From positions 62,001-126,000 of the forward strand of contig CAZOSB010000001.1 in assembly GCA_964582545.1 (NCBI GenBank): DNA of 64,000 nucleotides. The letters run 5' to 3'. The notes under the pieces were generated by a model. That model searched no databases. It saw only the letters and a list, made by a program, of their open reading frames with translations, and had not been told where the DNA came from. Made by a program: the position numbers and the translations under genes. This stretch comes from JAVVUJ01 sp964582545. Lineage in GTDB: Bacteria > Bacillota > Clostridia > Peptostreptococcales > Anaerovoracaceae. The stretch's first letter is position 1. Each line of letters starts with the position of its first letter. Positions 54,191-62,904 of this stretch are shown here, piece by piece.

Positions 54191-55100
54191 AAATAACGAT
54201 TATAAACAAGGGGTTGCATGTGCAATCCTTTGTGCTGTACTGTGGGGATTATTACCCGTTTACTGGAAGGCCTTGTACCCTATTGATTCCTTTGTTATCA
54301 TTTACTACAGAATTTTCTTTGTTTTCCTTTTCGCCTTGGCAGGATCCTTAATGGCATATGGGTGGAAAAAAACTTGGGCACCTTTGAAGGAGAAAGGTGT
54401 AGGAAGGACTTTTTTTCTGTCAGGTTTATTAATTACCTGTAACTGGAGCATATACATATGGGCAGTTACAAACAATTATGTCATTCAAACTTGTATCGGT
54501 TATTATATAGAACCCCTTATGGTGTGTTCCTTAGGGGTGGTTCTCTTTAAGGAGGAACTGACAAAATATAAAAAGTTATCCTTAATCATCGCATCCATTG
54601 CCGTGGTGGTGATTATCGTCTATTATCGTCAACTTCCTTTAATTGCATTGCTTTTGGGCAGTACCTTTGCCATTTATTCTGCAGTGAAGCGCAAATTTAA
54701 AATGACCGCTGTCATAGCTTTGCTGTACGAAACCATGTTTCTTGCTCCCGTTGCATTGGCGGCTATTTTCTATGTGGAATATCAGGGAGTAGGAGCCTTT
54801 GCGGTGGCTGCACCTTATCAGCTTTGGATGATGCCTCTCATGGGTTTTGCTACGGGAATCCCCTTGATGCTCTTTGCCATGGCGGCAAACAGAGTTCCTT
54901 TAGTGACTCTGGGTTTGATCGAATATATCTCTCCATCCCTTACGCTGATTTTAGGGATTTTCCTGTTTAAAGAACCCTTTGATTTTGTTCAATTCATTGC
55001 ATTTATCATCATTTGGGTGGGATTGGCGGTATTTACTTTGGGCGAGTTGAAAATGGCTAATGAGTTGAATGCAACTCATGAAGGGGAAAAGCCAATGTAA
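54183..55100 (+). CDS. rarD: RarD-like EamA-family transporter
   Basis: The 305-residue protein has ten membrane helices. It begins GVACAILCAVLWGLLPVYWK and has SIYIWAVTNNYVIQTCIGYYIEPL (NWSIYIWAVTNNYVIQT), typical of RarD proteins, which are drug/metabolite exporters of unknown substrate. The start is GTG within the last codons of ilvB, so the two are coupled, and export of an amino acid or derivative is conceivable. A terminator follows at 55157. Confidence 0.85.
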   Translation: MSKNNDYKQGVACAILCAVLWGLLPVYWKALYPIDSFVIIYYRIFFVFLFALAGSLMAYGWKKTWAPLKEKGVGRTFFLSGLLITCNWSIYIWAVTNNYVIQTCIGYYIEPLMVCSLGVVLFKEELTKYKKLSLIIASIAVVVIIVYYRQLPLIALLLGSTFAIYSAVKRKFKMTAVIALLYETMFLAPVALAAIFYVEYQGVGAFAVAAPYQLWMMPLMGFATGIPLMLFAMAANRVPLVTLGLIEYISPSLTLILGIFLFKEPFDFVQFIAFIIIWVGLAVFTLGELKMANELNATHEGEKPM

Positions 55101-55119
55101 AAAAGGAATTATCCTATCT

Positions 55120-55137
55120 TTGATATAAATTTATCAA
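55120..55137. repeat. Short inverted repeat, possible enhancer site
   Basis: TTGATA-TAAATT-TATCAA lies 20 bases after rarD and about 127 bases before the -24 box of the sigma-54-type promoter. The distance fits an activator-binding site, but the sequence is AT-rich and only one copy is seen. Confidence 0.25.
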
Positions 55138-55156
55138 TTATCGTTCAAATATTTCT

Positions 55157-55188
55157 AAAAGGCGAGTTTGTTTTAACTCGCTTTTTTT
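55157..55188 (+). terminator. Terminator after rarD
   Basis: GCGAGTT (55162-55168) pairs with AACTCGC (55175-55181), followed by seven T bases; an A-tract precedes it. It closes the ilvC-ilvB-rarD unit. Confidence 0.85.
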
Positions 55189-55263
55189 ATACCTTTTTTA
55201 GAATTTTCAAATATATTATTAAAAGAGTTTGAAAATGCAATGATTTTAAAATTTAGTTAGGAT

Positions 55264-55278
55264 TGGCATAAAAATTGC
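55264..55278 (+). promoter_or_regulatory. Sigma-54 (-24/-12) promoter
   Basis: TGGCATAAAAATTGC carries GG at 55265-55266 and GC at 55277-55278, exactly 10 bases apart, and matches the TGGCAC-N5-TTGC pattern except one base. Transcription would begin near 55290. A sigma-54 activator is encoded at 59640. Confidence 0.85.
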
Positions 55279-55316
55279 GAAATAAAATTATATGAATTAT
55301 TTTTAAATATGTAGAA

Positions 55317-55432
55317 AATATCGTCCATGACGATATTGACGGAATATCAAAGAACGTACCTTGCAAAGAGTCGCCCATGGGGGGCGACATCTGGAAATAG
55401 GAATCTTTGATTCTGTCATTTCCACGTTTTTT
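55317..55432 (+). promoter_or_regulatory. Structured leader with terminator and competing antiterminator
   Basis: Helix A: AATATCGTC (55317-55325) with GACGATATT (55329-55337), loop CAT. Helix B: GTCGCCC (55370-55376) with GGGCGAC (55382-55388). Helix C: TGGAAAT/ATTTCCA (55392-55398 with 55418-55424) enclosing GAATC/GATTC, followed by six T bases (55427-55432), is an intrinsic terminator. ATCAAAGA (55346-55353) is perfectly complementary to TCTTTGAT (55404-55411) inside helix C, so it could prevent the terminator. GATATT (55332-55337) can alternatively pair with AATATC (55343-55348). The layout is that of an attenuator or riboswitch of a class I do not know. Confidence 0.65.
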
Positions 55433-55470
55433 ACAATATCATTTCTGAAATGCAGAAAGGAGAGCAGATT

Positions 55471-56664
55471 ATGAGACCCTTAGAAGGAGTAAAAATCGTA
55501 GACTTTACCCAAGCGCACGCAGGCAGCCTGGCAACCATGTTGTTGGCAGACTTCGGTGCAGAGGTAATAAAAATTGAAAGGGCCGGCGTAGGAGATTTGG
55601 CCAGATATTGGGCACCTATAAAAGACGGAAACAGTGGATATTATGCTTTTTTAAACAGAGGTAAAAAAAGCATCAGCATCAATGCGGCCAGTGACAAGGG
55701 AAAAGAAATCATAAAGAAACTTGTGGAAGAGGCAGATGTGGTTTGTGAAAACTTTAAATATGGAAGCATGGAAAGAATGGGACTTACATACGAAGAATTA
55801 ATTAAAATCAACCCTTCACTTATCTACGCTTCTCTCAATGGTTTTGGTCAGACGGGTCCTATGAAGGAAACCATCGGATTGGATTTGCAACTTCAAGCCA
55901 TGAGTGGGCTCATGGACAGAACGGGGTTTCCCGATGGTCCACCCACAAAAGTGGGGGCTGCCATGGGAGATCAGTTAAGCGGTACTTACATGGCAATGGC
56001 TGTAAATTTAGCTTTAATTCATAAAAAAAACACGGGAGAAGGTCAGAAAATTGATATTGCCATTTTAGATTCTCTTTTCTCTATCTTAGAAGCGGCGCCC
56101 ATTACTTATTCTTTAAGAGGTGAAGTCCCTATGAGGGTGGGAAACTCTTATCCTTCCATCTCTCCTTACGATACCTTTAAAGCAAAAGACGGTTATGTGT
56201 CCATTGGGATTTCTACAGATAGACAATGGTTGAAATTCTGTGAGGCCATGGGAATGGAGGATTTGGCAAAAGAAGAAAAGTACATGACCAATGAGCTCAG
56301 AGGTGACAATTACGACACAGGTTTAAAAGAAGCCATCGAAAAAGTGACAAAAGAAATGTCCAAGTTTGAAATTGAAAAGAAATTACGTGAGGCAAGGTTA
56401 GCTTGCGGAGCGGTTTGTACCGTGACGGAAGCCATGGAAAGCCAACAGATTACGGAACGAAATATGGTAATTGAGGTAGAGGATAAGGCTTTGGGAAAAG
56501 TCAAAATGGGAGGAATCCCCATTAAGTTCTCCGAAACCCCCGGTGAAGTGGCTCATGGAGCACCATTGTTAGGGGAGCATACGGAAGAATATTTGAAAAA
56601 GTTAGGGTATTCTGAAGAAGAAATCAGTCAGTTTGTCTCTGAAAAAATCGTTGAAATAGCTTAA
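55471..56664 (+). CDS. CaiB/BaiF family CoA-transferase (first copy)
   Basis: The class III CoA-transferase has 397 residues from ATG 55471; GGAG is 7 bases or so upstream, while the in-frame ATG at 55450 lacks an RBS. It has the family opening RPLEGVKIVDFTQAHAG, the ENFKYGSMERMGL motif and GFGQTGP, and the nucleophile Asp167 in GAAMGDQLSG, matching Asp169 of E. coli CaiB. Such enzymes exchange CoA between a carboxylic acid and an acyl-CoA. Its place before a second CaiB and a BCCT carrier suggests a betaine-type acid such as carnitine, crotonobetaine or gamma-butyrobetaine; this is inference. Confidence 0.9.
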   Translation: MRPLEGVKIVDFTQAHAGSLATMLLADFGAEVIKIERAGVGDLARYWAPIKDGNSGYYAFLNRGKKSISINAASDKGKEIIKKLVEEADVVCENFKYGSMERMGLTYEELIKINPSLIYASLNGFGQTGPMKETIGLDLQLQAMSGLMDRTGFPDGPPTKVGAAMGDQLSGTYMAMAVNLALIHKKNTGEGQKIDIAILDSLFSILEAAPITYSLRGEVPMRVGNSYPSISPYDTFKAKDGYVSIGISTDRQWLKFCEAMGMEDLAKEEKYMTNELRGDNYDTGLKEAIEKVTKEMSKFEIEKKLREARLACGAVCTVTEAMESQQITERNMVIEVEDKALGKVKMGGIPIKFSETPGEVAHGAPLLGEHTEEYLKKLGYSEEEISQFVSEKIVEIA

Positions 56665-56768
56665 ATTCAAAATATAAATCTTAGAGTCAGTATGATAAAC
56701 AAACATTGAAAAGACAGGTAACATAACGCAGAAATCATATAATTTTGATTTGAAAGGAGCATTTTAAA

Positions 56769-57962
56769 ATGGAGATATTAAAAGGTGTAACGGTGGTTGA
56801 TTTTACTCAGGCCTACAGCGGACCTTTCTGTACCATGCAGTTGGCGGATTTTGGAGCCAGAGTCATTAAAATAGAGCGGGGTGGGGTAGGTGACCAGTCC
56901 AGAGAGTGGTCACCCATTGAAAACGGACATAGCGGGTATTACGCTGCCATAAACAGAAATAAAGAAGATTTGGCCATAGACATTGCAAAACCTGAAGGCA
57001 GGGATTTGGTATTGAAGCTCATAGAAAAAGCAGATATAGTGGTAGAAAACTTTAAAGTGGGAACGTTGGATAAGATGGGATTAGGATATGAAGAGGTGAA
57101 AAAAGTAAATCCTGAAATTATTTACGCATCCATTTCAGGGTTTGGTCAAAACGGCCCCTTAAAAGATTTGGCAGCTTATGATAACATCGTACAGTCCATG
57201 GCAGGTGTGATGGAAATGACAGGATTTCCGGAGAGTGTACCTACCAGAGTAGGTCCGGCCATAGGGGATAACTTTACAGGTCTGAATATGTCGTTAGCTA
57301 TTTTAATGGCATACTATCACAAGTTAAATACCGGGAAAGGGCAAAAAATTGACTTAGCTATGATGGATACGATCTTTAACATCATGGAAAGCCCCATCCT
57401 TTTTTACACTTTGCTGGGAGAAAAAGTGACCAGGTCCGGCAACAATGATGCAGGAACCTTAGTCCCTTATGATGTTTACCAATGTAAAGACGGTTATTTT
57501 TCGGCAGGTTTAGCCAGCGATGCTGCCTGGCCTAAATTCTGTAATACCATAGAAATGCCGGAACTGATCGAAGATGAAAAGTTTAAGGACAATGAGATCA
57601 GATGTAAAAACTATGACATTATCACACCTATTATCGCTAAGTTTTTTGAAGATAAAACCAAGGAGGAATTACAGAAGATCTTCTCGGAGGCGGGAATCCC
57701 TTGTGCACCTGTGCTGACAGTACCGGAAATTATGGAACATCCTCAGATTGAAGCCAGGGGCATGTTAAAGGATATGGTTGATCCGGGAGTAGGTCCGTAT
57801 AAAGCCATAGCAAACCCCATCATGATGAGCAAAACACCCGCAGAATTAAAGGTAGGAGCCCCATTATTAGGTCAGGACACTTTAAAAATTGTGAAAGAAT
57901 TAAATTATTCCGAGGAAGATATCAAAGGAATGATTGAAAAGGAAATTATTTGGGAGGTGTAA
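56769..57962 (+). CDS. CaiB/BaiF family CoA-transferase (second copy)
   Basis: The 397-residue protein is related to the first copy but clearly diverged. It has VDFTQAYSGPFCTMQLADFGA at the start (VDFTQAYSGPF), ENFKVGTLDKMGL, GFGQNGP and the catalytic Asp167 in GPAIGDNFTG, so it should be active. The space after the first copy (104 bases) has no terminator; AAAGGAG precedes it. Two copies may act on different acids, or together form a hetero-oligomer. It ends 2 bases before the carrier gene. Confidence 0.9.
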   Translation: MEILKGVTVVDFTQAYSGPFCTMQLADFGARVIKIERGGVGDQSREWSPIENGHSGYYAAINRNKEDLAIDIAKPEGRDLVLKLIEKADIVVENFKVGTLDKMGLGYEEVKKVNPEIIYASISGFGQNGPLKDLAAYDNIVQSMAGVMEMTGFPESVPTRVGPAIGDNFTGLNMSLAILMAYYHKLNTGKGQKIDLAMMDTIFNIMESPILFYTLLGEKVTRSGNNDAGTLVPYDVYQCKDGYFSAGLASDAAWPKFCNTIEMPELIEDEKFKDNEIRCKNYDIITPIIAKFFEDKTKEELQKIFSEAGIPCAPVLTVPEIMEHPQIEARGMLKDMVDPGVGPYKAIANPIMMSKTPAELKVGAPLLGQDTLKIVKELNYSEEDIKGMIEKEIIWEV

Positions 57963-57964
57963 CC

Positions 57965-59545
57965 ATGAGTGATCAAAAAGGTACGAACATTAAGAAACTG
58001 TCAGAACGTTATGAAATCGGATTGATGGTTTTAAGCTTAATCATCATCATAGCTGTGGTCTTAGGACTTACCATGTTTCCGGAGCAGGGCGTTGCCACAG
58101 CCAATGCAGTATTGAGCTTTTTAACAAATACTTTCGGCTCTACCATGCAGTTATTTACTGTAATCATTCTCATATTCTTGGTAGGACTTTCTCTTTCAAA
58201 GTATGGAGATATTCGGTTTGGCAATGAAAAACCTCAATACTCTACATTGAGTTGGGTGGCTATGATGTTCTTTTGCGGCAATGGTGCAGGTACGGTTTAC
58301 TGGGCTTTTTTGGAATGGGGATACCACTTTAACGCAGCCCCTCAATTGATGGGTGTGGAAATCAGCGAGGCTGTTAATTATGAACAGGCCATGGCTTACA
58401 CCTTCTTTGACTGGGGACCTTCTGCCTGGGCATTACTCTGTGTCTTTGTACTGCCCTTTGCTTACCATTATTACATAAAAAAAGACAACGAATTGCGTTT
58501 CAGCGTTTTATGTAAATACACGGTTGGTGAAACTGCGGTGCGAGGTCCTTTTGGTAAAGTTGTAGATTTTATCTTCATCTTTGCTGCTGTAGGCTCAATC
58601 AGTATTACGGCGGGAACTTCAGCTTCCACCATCTCCACTACCTTTGCAAATTTGGTAGGAATTCCTGCAACCTTTACCTTAACCACTATGGTACTTATCG
58701 GAGTAGCACTTCTGTATTCCGCATCCTCTTTTGTGGGGATCGAAAAGGGTATGAGAAGAATCAGCGATTCCAACGTATACCTCTGCTTATTGCTGCTAGG
58801 GTTTATCCTCATAGCAGGACCTACACAAATGATCTATGATTCCATCATCAATGCTTTAGGTTTAATGGCTCAGGAATATCCAAGAATGAGCTTATGGACG
58901 GATCCCATCGCCAAAAGTGGATATCCACAGGGATGGACAGCATTTTATTTGGTATACTGGCTTACCTTTGGACCTTTCACCGGATTGTTCGTGGCAAAAA
59001 TTTCTAGAGGCAGAAGGATCAAAGATGTAGTTTTAAACATGTTGGTTAGCGGTTCTTGCGGGTTATTCCTCTTCTTTGGGATCGTTGGAGGTTTCCAACA
59101 GGCCATGAGAATGAAAGGGGTTATGGATGTACCCGATATGCTTGCTACAGGACAGTCGGAGTCCATCGCATTAGCTACATTAAATGCATTGCCCTTGTCC
59201 TCCTTGGTAATGATCGTTTACCTATTTGTAATCATTTTATTTTTGGCAACCACCTTGGATGCATGTTCTTTCACCTTATCTTCTACGGTGTCAAAGAATT
59301 TGGGGAGTAATGAAGAACCGAACAAATTCTTGAAGTTGGCATGGTGTTTGATTTTGGTAGCACTACCTATCGCCATTTCCTTCATCGGAACTGACATTAA
59401 CACCATTAAATCCATCGTGCTTTCTACAGGGTTGCCTTTGGTGGTCATTTTAATCATCATCTACATTGGATTCTTTAAAGAAATGTTTAAAGATTTCGGG
59501 AAATGTACTAGAGAAGAAATTCAAAGGATTGGAAAGCCGGAGTAA
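57965..59545 (+). CDS. BCCT-family transporter (carnitine/betaine/choline type)
   Basis: The protein has 526 residues from ATG 57965, with GGGAGGTG 7 bases upstream. It has twelve predicted membrane helices. The segment YSTLSWVAMMFFCGNGAGTVYWAFLEWGYHF (in pieces STLSWVAMMFFCGNGAGTVY, WAFLEWGYHF) corresponds to the helix 3 region of BCCT proteins, and the WTAFYLVYWLTFGPFTGLFVAKISRGR helix (YLVYWLTFGPFTGLFVAKIS) is the family signature. It may be a Na+-coupled importer or, like CaiT, a substrate/product antiporter; the sequence does not settle this. The link to two CaiB genes favours a CaiT-like role. Confidence 0.9.
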   Translation: MSDQKGTNIKKLSERYEIGLMVLSLIIIIAVVLGLTMFPEQGVATANAVLSFLTNTFGSTMQLFTVIILIFLVGLSLSKYGDIRFGNEKPQYSTLSWVAMMFFCGNGAGTVYWAFLEWGYHFNAAPQLMGVEISEAVNYEQAMAYTFFDWGPSAWALLCVFVLPFAYHYYIKKDNELRFSVLCKYTVGETAVRGPFGKVVDFIFIFAAVGSISITAGTSASTISTTFANLVGIPATFTLTTMVLIGVALLYSASSFVGIEKGMRRISDSNVYLCLLLLGFILIAGPTQMIYDSIINALGLMAQEYPRMSLWTDPIAKSGYPQGWTAFYLVYWLTFGPFTGLFVAKISRGRRIKDVVLNMLVSGSCGLFLFFGIVGGFQQAMRMKGVMDVPDMLATGQSESIALATLNALPLSSLVMIVYLFVIILFLATTLDACSFTLSSTVSKNLGSNEEPNKFLKLAWCLILVALPIAISFIGTDINTIKSIVLSTGLPLVVILIIIYIGFFKEMFKDFGKCTREEIQRIGKPE

Positions 59546-59580
59546 GAGTTTATTTATTAAATATACTCATAATAAGAACT

Positions 59581-59609
59581 TTGACTATTATTCCCTTCAA
59601 TGTTAAAAT
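59581..59609 (+). promoter_or_regulatory. Sigma-A promoter of the sigma-54 activator gene
   Basis: TTGACT (59581-59586), a 17-base spacer and TAAAAT (59604-59609), 30 bases before the start codon. The activator would thus be made independently of the sigma-54 operon it follows. Confidence 0.65.
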
Positions 59610-59639
59610 AAAATTATGATTTTTGAAAGGAGAAAAACC

Positions 59640-61028
59640 ATGTTACTGGCTGATAAAAACTTCCATTTGGAATCTTTTGTGAAATTGATCGACGATCTCT
59701 ATGATGAAGTTGCTATTTGGGATAAAGATTGTAATTTGATCTATATCAACAAAGCTTGTTATCGGCACTATGGTTTGCATCCGGAAGACATGGTGGGAAA
59801 GAATTTAAAGGAGCTTAGCTTTCAGCAAAAGTATTGGGAACCTACGGTGGTTCCCTATACTTTTAGCAGAAAGCGAGAGGTGATGCAAAAGCAAAGAACT
59901 CTGTTGGGAACTCCAATTGTTACCATTTCTGTTCCGGTGTTCGACGATGTCGGGGAGGTGGTTTATGTGTTGCAGAGTGTGCGAGACGGAGAGGAAGCTT
60001 TGGCATTAAAATTAGCACCTGTCAAACCTTTAGAAGAGCAAACTTCTGTCTGCGACAAGGTAAACCTAATTTATAAAAGTAATTGCATGGAAAAGATCAT
60101 GAATTTTGCCAAAAAGATTGCAACCACGGATGCGCCTTGCTTAATTTTAGGAGAAACGGGTACCGGCAAAAGCCTCTTGGCAAAGTATATTCATCTCATG
60201 AGCGACCGCAAGGACAAACCATTTTTCAGCATCAATATGGCCAGCATCAATCCCAATCTCATTGAGTCGGAACTTTTTGGGTATAAAAAAGGAGCATTTA
60301 CAGGAGCGGATCACAAAGGGAAAAAGGGCCTTTTTGAGATGGCTCAAGGGGGAACGTTATTTTTAGATGAAATTGGAGAAATTCCTAAAGGATTGCAATC
60401 TAAATTTCTACACATCATTCAAGAAGGAGAACTGCTGTCCATAGGTTCCGTCAACCCTGTGAAAGTGGATGTAAAGTTGATTACGGCCACCAACTGTGAC
60501 CTTAAAAAAATGGTGGATGCCGGCAGGTTTAGGGAAGATTTATATCATCGTCTCAACGTATTTGAAATCACCATTCCGGCACTACGGGAGAGAAAAGAGG
60601 ATTTGAATCTTTTAACCTCTTATTTTCTGAACGTTTTTAATAAAAAGTATTCAAAGAATTGTTTCTTTTCTGAAGAAGCGCTGGAGATTATCAACCATCA
60701 CTTATGGAAAGGTAACGTAAGGGAACTTTCAAATGTGATTGAAAGGGGTGTTTTAACGGCTTCTGAAAATAAAATTAACGCTACGGAGTTGCCCAATAGC
60801 CTGTTTAGAATTAACCCTCTTAATCTGGACACCGGATTAAACCTTCAGCACATTCACGATTTTAAGAGCGCTATAGAGAATTATGAAAAGCTGATCATTT
60901 CTCAGGCTTATAATAAGTATGGAAGCTCCAGAAAAATTGCTAAAGCTCTGGGAATCAGCCAGACCAAGGCAAATGTTTTAGTGAGAAAATACATGAAAAA
61001 TGATGAAAAGGAGATCAATGATGAATGA
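59640..61028 (+). CDS. Sigma-54-dependent transcriptional activator (PAS - AAA+ - Fis HTH)
   Basis: The protein has about 462 residues from ATG 59640; GAAAGGAG is 7 bases upstream. An N-terminal PAS domain (residues about 10-125, with AIWDKDCNLIYINKA and MVGKNLKEL) probably senses a ligand. The AAA+ domain has ILGETGTGKS, GAFTGA and LFLDEIGEIP, so it can contact sigma-54. The C-terminal Fis-type helix-turn-helix is SSRKIAKALGISQTKANVL. It follows the CoA-transferase/BCCT operon, whose promoter has the -24/-12 pattern, and is its likely regulator. A nitroreductase gene overlaps it by 8 bases. Confidence 0.93.
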   Translation: MLLADKNFHLESFVKLIDDLYDEVAIWDKDCNLIYINKACYRHYGLHPEDMVGKNLKELSFQQKYWEPTVVPYTFSRKREVMQKQRTLLGTPIVTISVPVFDDVGEVVYVLQSVRDGEEALALKLAPVKPLEEQTSVCDKVNLIYKSNCMEKIMNFAKKIATTDAPCLILGETGTGKSLLAKYIHLMSDRKDKPFFSINMASINPNLIESELFGYKKGAFTGADHKGKKGLFEMAQGGTLFLDEIGEIPKGLQSKFLHIIQEGELLSIGSVNPVKVDVKLITATNCDLKKMVDAGRFREDLYHRLNVFEITIPALRERKEDLNLLTSYFLNVFNKKYSKNCFFSEEALEIINHHLWKGNVRELSNVIERGVLTASENKINATELPNSLFRINPLNLDTGLNLQHIHDFKSAIENYEKLIISQAYNKYGSSRKIAKALGISQTKANVLVRKYMKNDEKEINDE

Positions 61029-61524
61029 AATTTTTATCAGAAGAAGTCTGAGGAAATTTAAAGATCAGAGAGTAGAGGATGAAAAGATTGACCAAATTAT
61101 ACGAGCTATCTTTCAGGCACCTTCTTCCTTAAACCAGCAGAGCGGCGAAGTGATTTGTGTTCGTGATGAACAGGTAAAGGAAAAATTAGCCGGGATCTGG
61201 GATTATACCCGCCCTTGCAGCAGTGCAAATGTGGTACTGGCTTTAGTTGCAAATAGTCAAATTATGAAGGATCCAACTTCTTGGCAGCAGGATTTAAGCG
61301 CCAGTGCTCAAAATGCATTACTTCAAACTGTTTCAGAAGGTCTGGGAGCCGTGTGGATGGGAATTTGTCCGGATGAAGGAGCCATGAAAAGCATGGCGGA
61401 AATTTTGACTTTACCTACTCACATTTTGCCTTTTTGTTTGATAGCTATAGGTTATGGAGAGAAAGAGAATCAATTTATCGATCGATATGACCCCCAAAAG
61501 GTTCATTTTGATTCATATAAATGA
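61021..61524 (+). CDS. Nitroreductase family protein
   Basis: The protein has about 167 residues from ATG 61021, with AAGGAG 7 bases upstream. The opening IRRSLRKFKDQRVEDEKID and APSSLNQQSGEVICV fit the FMN-binding nitroreductase family, followed by SAQNALLQTVSEGLGAVWMG (ALLQTVSEGLGAVWMG). The substrate is unknown. It shares a transcript with the activator gene. In such a position it could serve as a flavin-dependent oxidoreductase for the same pathway, but nothing in the sequence proves this. Confidence 0.87.
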   Translation: MNEIFIRRSLRKFKDQRVEDEKIDQIIRAIFQAPSSLNQQSGEVICVRDEQVKEKLAGIWDYTRPCSSANVVLALVANSQIMKDPTSWQQDLSASAQNALLQTVSEGLGAVWMGICPDEGAMKSMAEILTLPTHILPFCLIAIGYGEKENQFIDRYDPQKVHFDSYK

Positions 61525-61565
61525 AAAATAATAATTAACTTGCAAGAAATTAAAATTTAACAAAG

Positions 61566-61648
61566 TGTATACATTATTTTAGTTCATGTATACAACATAC
61601 AATGTCAATATTGCTTGACTAATTATTAACAATATTGTAAAGTATACT
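61566..61648 (+). promoter_or_regulatory. bcd promoter region with repeated palindromes
   Basis: TGTATACA occurs at 61566-61573 and at 61587-61594, 21 bases apart (two helical turns), with the related AGTATACT at 61641-61648. CAATATTG occurs at 61606-61613 and 61630-61637, flanking a -35-like TTGACT (61615-61620); TAAAGT at 61638-61643 is a possible -10 with 17-base spacing. The pattern suggests two types of operator. The rest of the 218-base gap is AT-rich. Confidence 0.5.
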
Positions 61649-61742
61649 ATGTAATGCAAAAAACCTATACTGTTGTATAATTTGGTTGTTAAACTTAAAT
61701 ATACAATGGTTTAAAGTGATTAAAAGTAGGAGGAAAATTTAA

Positions 61743-62885
61743 ATGGATTTTAAACTATCAAAGACACATTTACTTCAGCAAGAGCTATTTCGTAAATTTG
61801 CTGAAACTGAAATCAAGCCTATAGCAGAAGAAATGGATGAAACTGAAGTGTTTTCTATGGATCTGGTAAAGAAACTACAGAGATATGGATTCTTGGGAAT
61901 TCCTTATTCCAAAGCTTACGGCGGTGTAGGCGGAGACTATTTGGGATATGCCCTTTGTATGGAAGAGGTTTCCAAAATTGATGCATCAACAGGAATTACC
62001 ATTTCTGTGCATACCTCTCTTGCTTGTTCTTGTATAGACGGTTTTGGTACAGAAGAGCAAAAACAAAAGTTCCTCAGACCTTTGGTTGACGGTTCTAAGG
62101 TTGGATGTTTTGGATTGACTGAGCCAAATGCCGGAACCGATGCAGCCGGTCAACAGACAAAAGCTGTAAAGGATGGAGATCATTACATCATCAACGGTAC
62201 CAAGATTTTCACTACCAACTCCGGTTTTGCTGATACTTTCGTAGTATTTGCCATGACTGATAAATCTCAGGGAACAAAAGGTATTTCCGCATTTGTTGTG
62301 GAAAGAGATATGCCCGGTGTAACCGTTGGACCAAACATTCACAGAATGGGTATCAGAGCAGCTTCCAACTGCGAAGTAAGTTATGAAAACGTAAAGGTTC
62401 CTGCTGCTAACCTATTAGGAAAAGAAGGAATGGGCTTCAAAATCGCCATGAAAGCGTTGGATGGCGGCAGAATCGGAATCGCTGCGCAGGCTGTTGGAAT
62501 TGCACAGGGTGCCTTAAACGAAGCTATCAAGTACGTAAAGGAAAGAAAGCAGTTTGGAAAGAGAATTTCCTCCTTCCAGAATACACAATTTAAAATTGCT
62601 GAATTACAAACATATATAGACTCTGCTAGATTGATGACTTGGAGAGCTGCTGTTACAAAGGACGAGGGTGGTAACTACGGTCCTCAGGCTGCTATGGCTA
62701 AGTTGTTTGCATCCCAGATGGCCAATGACGTATGTAGAGATTGCGTACAGCTCATGGGTGGTTACGGTTATTGCAGAGAATATCCAGTTGAAAGAGCGTT
62801 GAGAGATGCCAAGATTACCGAAATTTATGAAGGTACATCAGAAGCTATGAAGATGGTAATTGCCGGCTCTATGAAAATATTTTAA
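61743..62885 (+). CDS. bcd: Acyl-CoA dehydrogenase, butyryl-CoA dehydrogenase-like
   Basis: The 380-residue flavoprotein has the usual ACAD order: FGLTEPNAGTDAAG, the ITISVHTSLACS region, RKQFGKRISSFQNTQFKIAE (KQFGKRISSFQ) and the catalytic Glu in IYEGTSEAM. It closely resembles clostridial Bcd. etfB and etfA follow, so it probably works with an Etf, perhaps in NADH-dependent electron bifurcation. Given the CaiB-BCCT module upstream, a crotonobetainyl-CoA or gamma-butyrobetainyl-CoA substrate should also be considered. AGGAGG precedes the ATG. Confidence 0.9.
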   Translation: MDFKLSKTHLLQQELFRKFAETEIKPIAEEMDETEVFSMDLVKKLQRYGFLGIPYSKAYGGVGGDYLGYALCMEEVSKIDASTGITISVHTSLACSCIDGFGTEEQKQKFLRPLVDGSKVGCFGLTEPNAGTDAAGQQTKAVKDGDHYIINGTKIFTTNSGFADTFVVFAMTDKSQGTKGISAFVVERDMPGVTVGPNIHRMGIRAASNCEVSYENVKVPAANLLGKEGMGFKIAMKALDGGRIGIAAQAVGIAQGALNEAIKYVKERKQFGKRISSFQNTQFKIAELQTYIDSARLMTWRAAVTKDEGGNYGPQAAMAKLFASQMANDVCRDCVQLMGGYGYCREYPVERALRDAKITEIYEGTSEAMKMVIAGSMKIF

Positions 62886-62904
62886 GCGAAGGAGAGAATG
62901 AATT

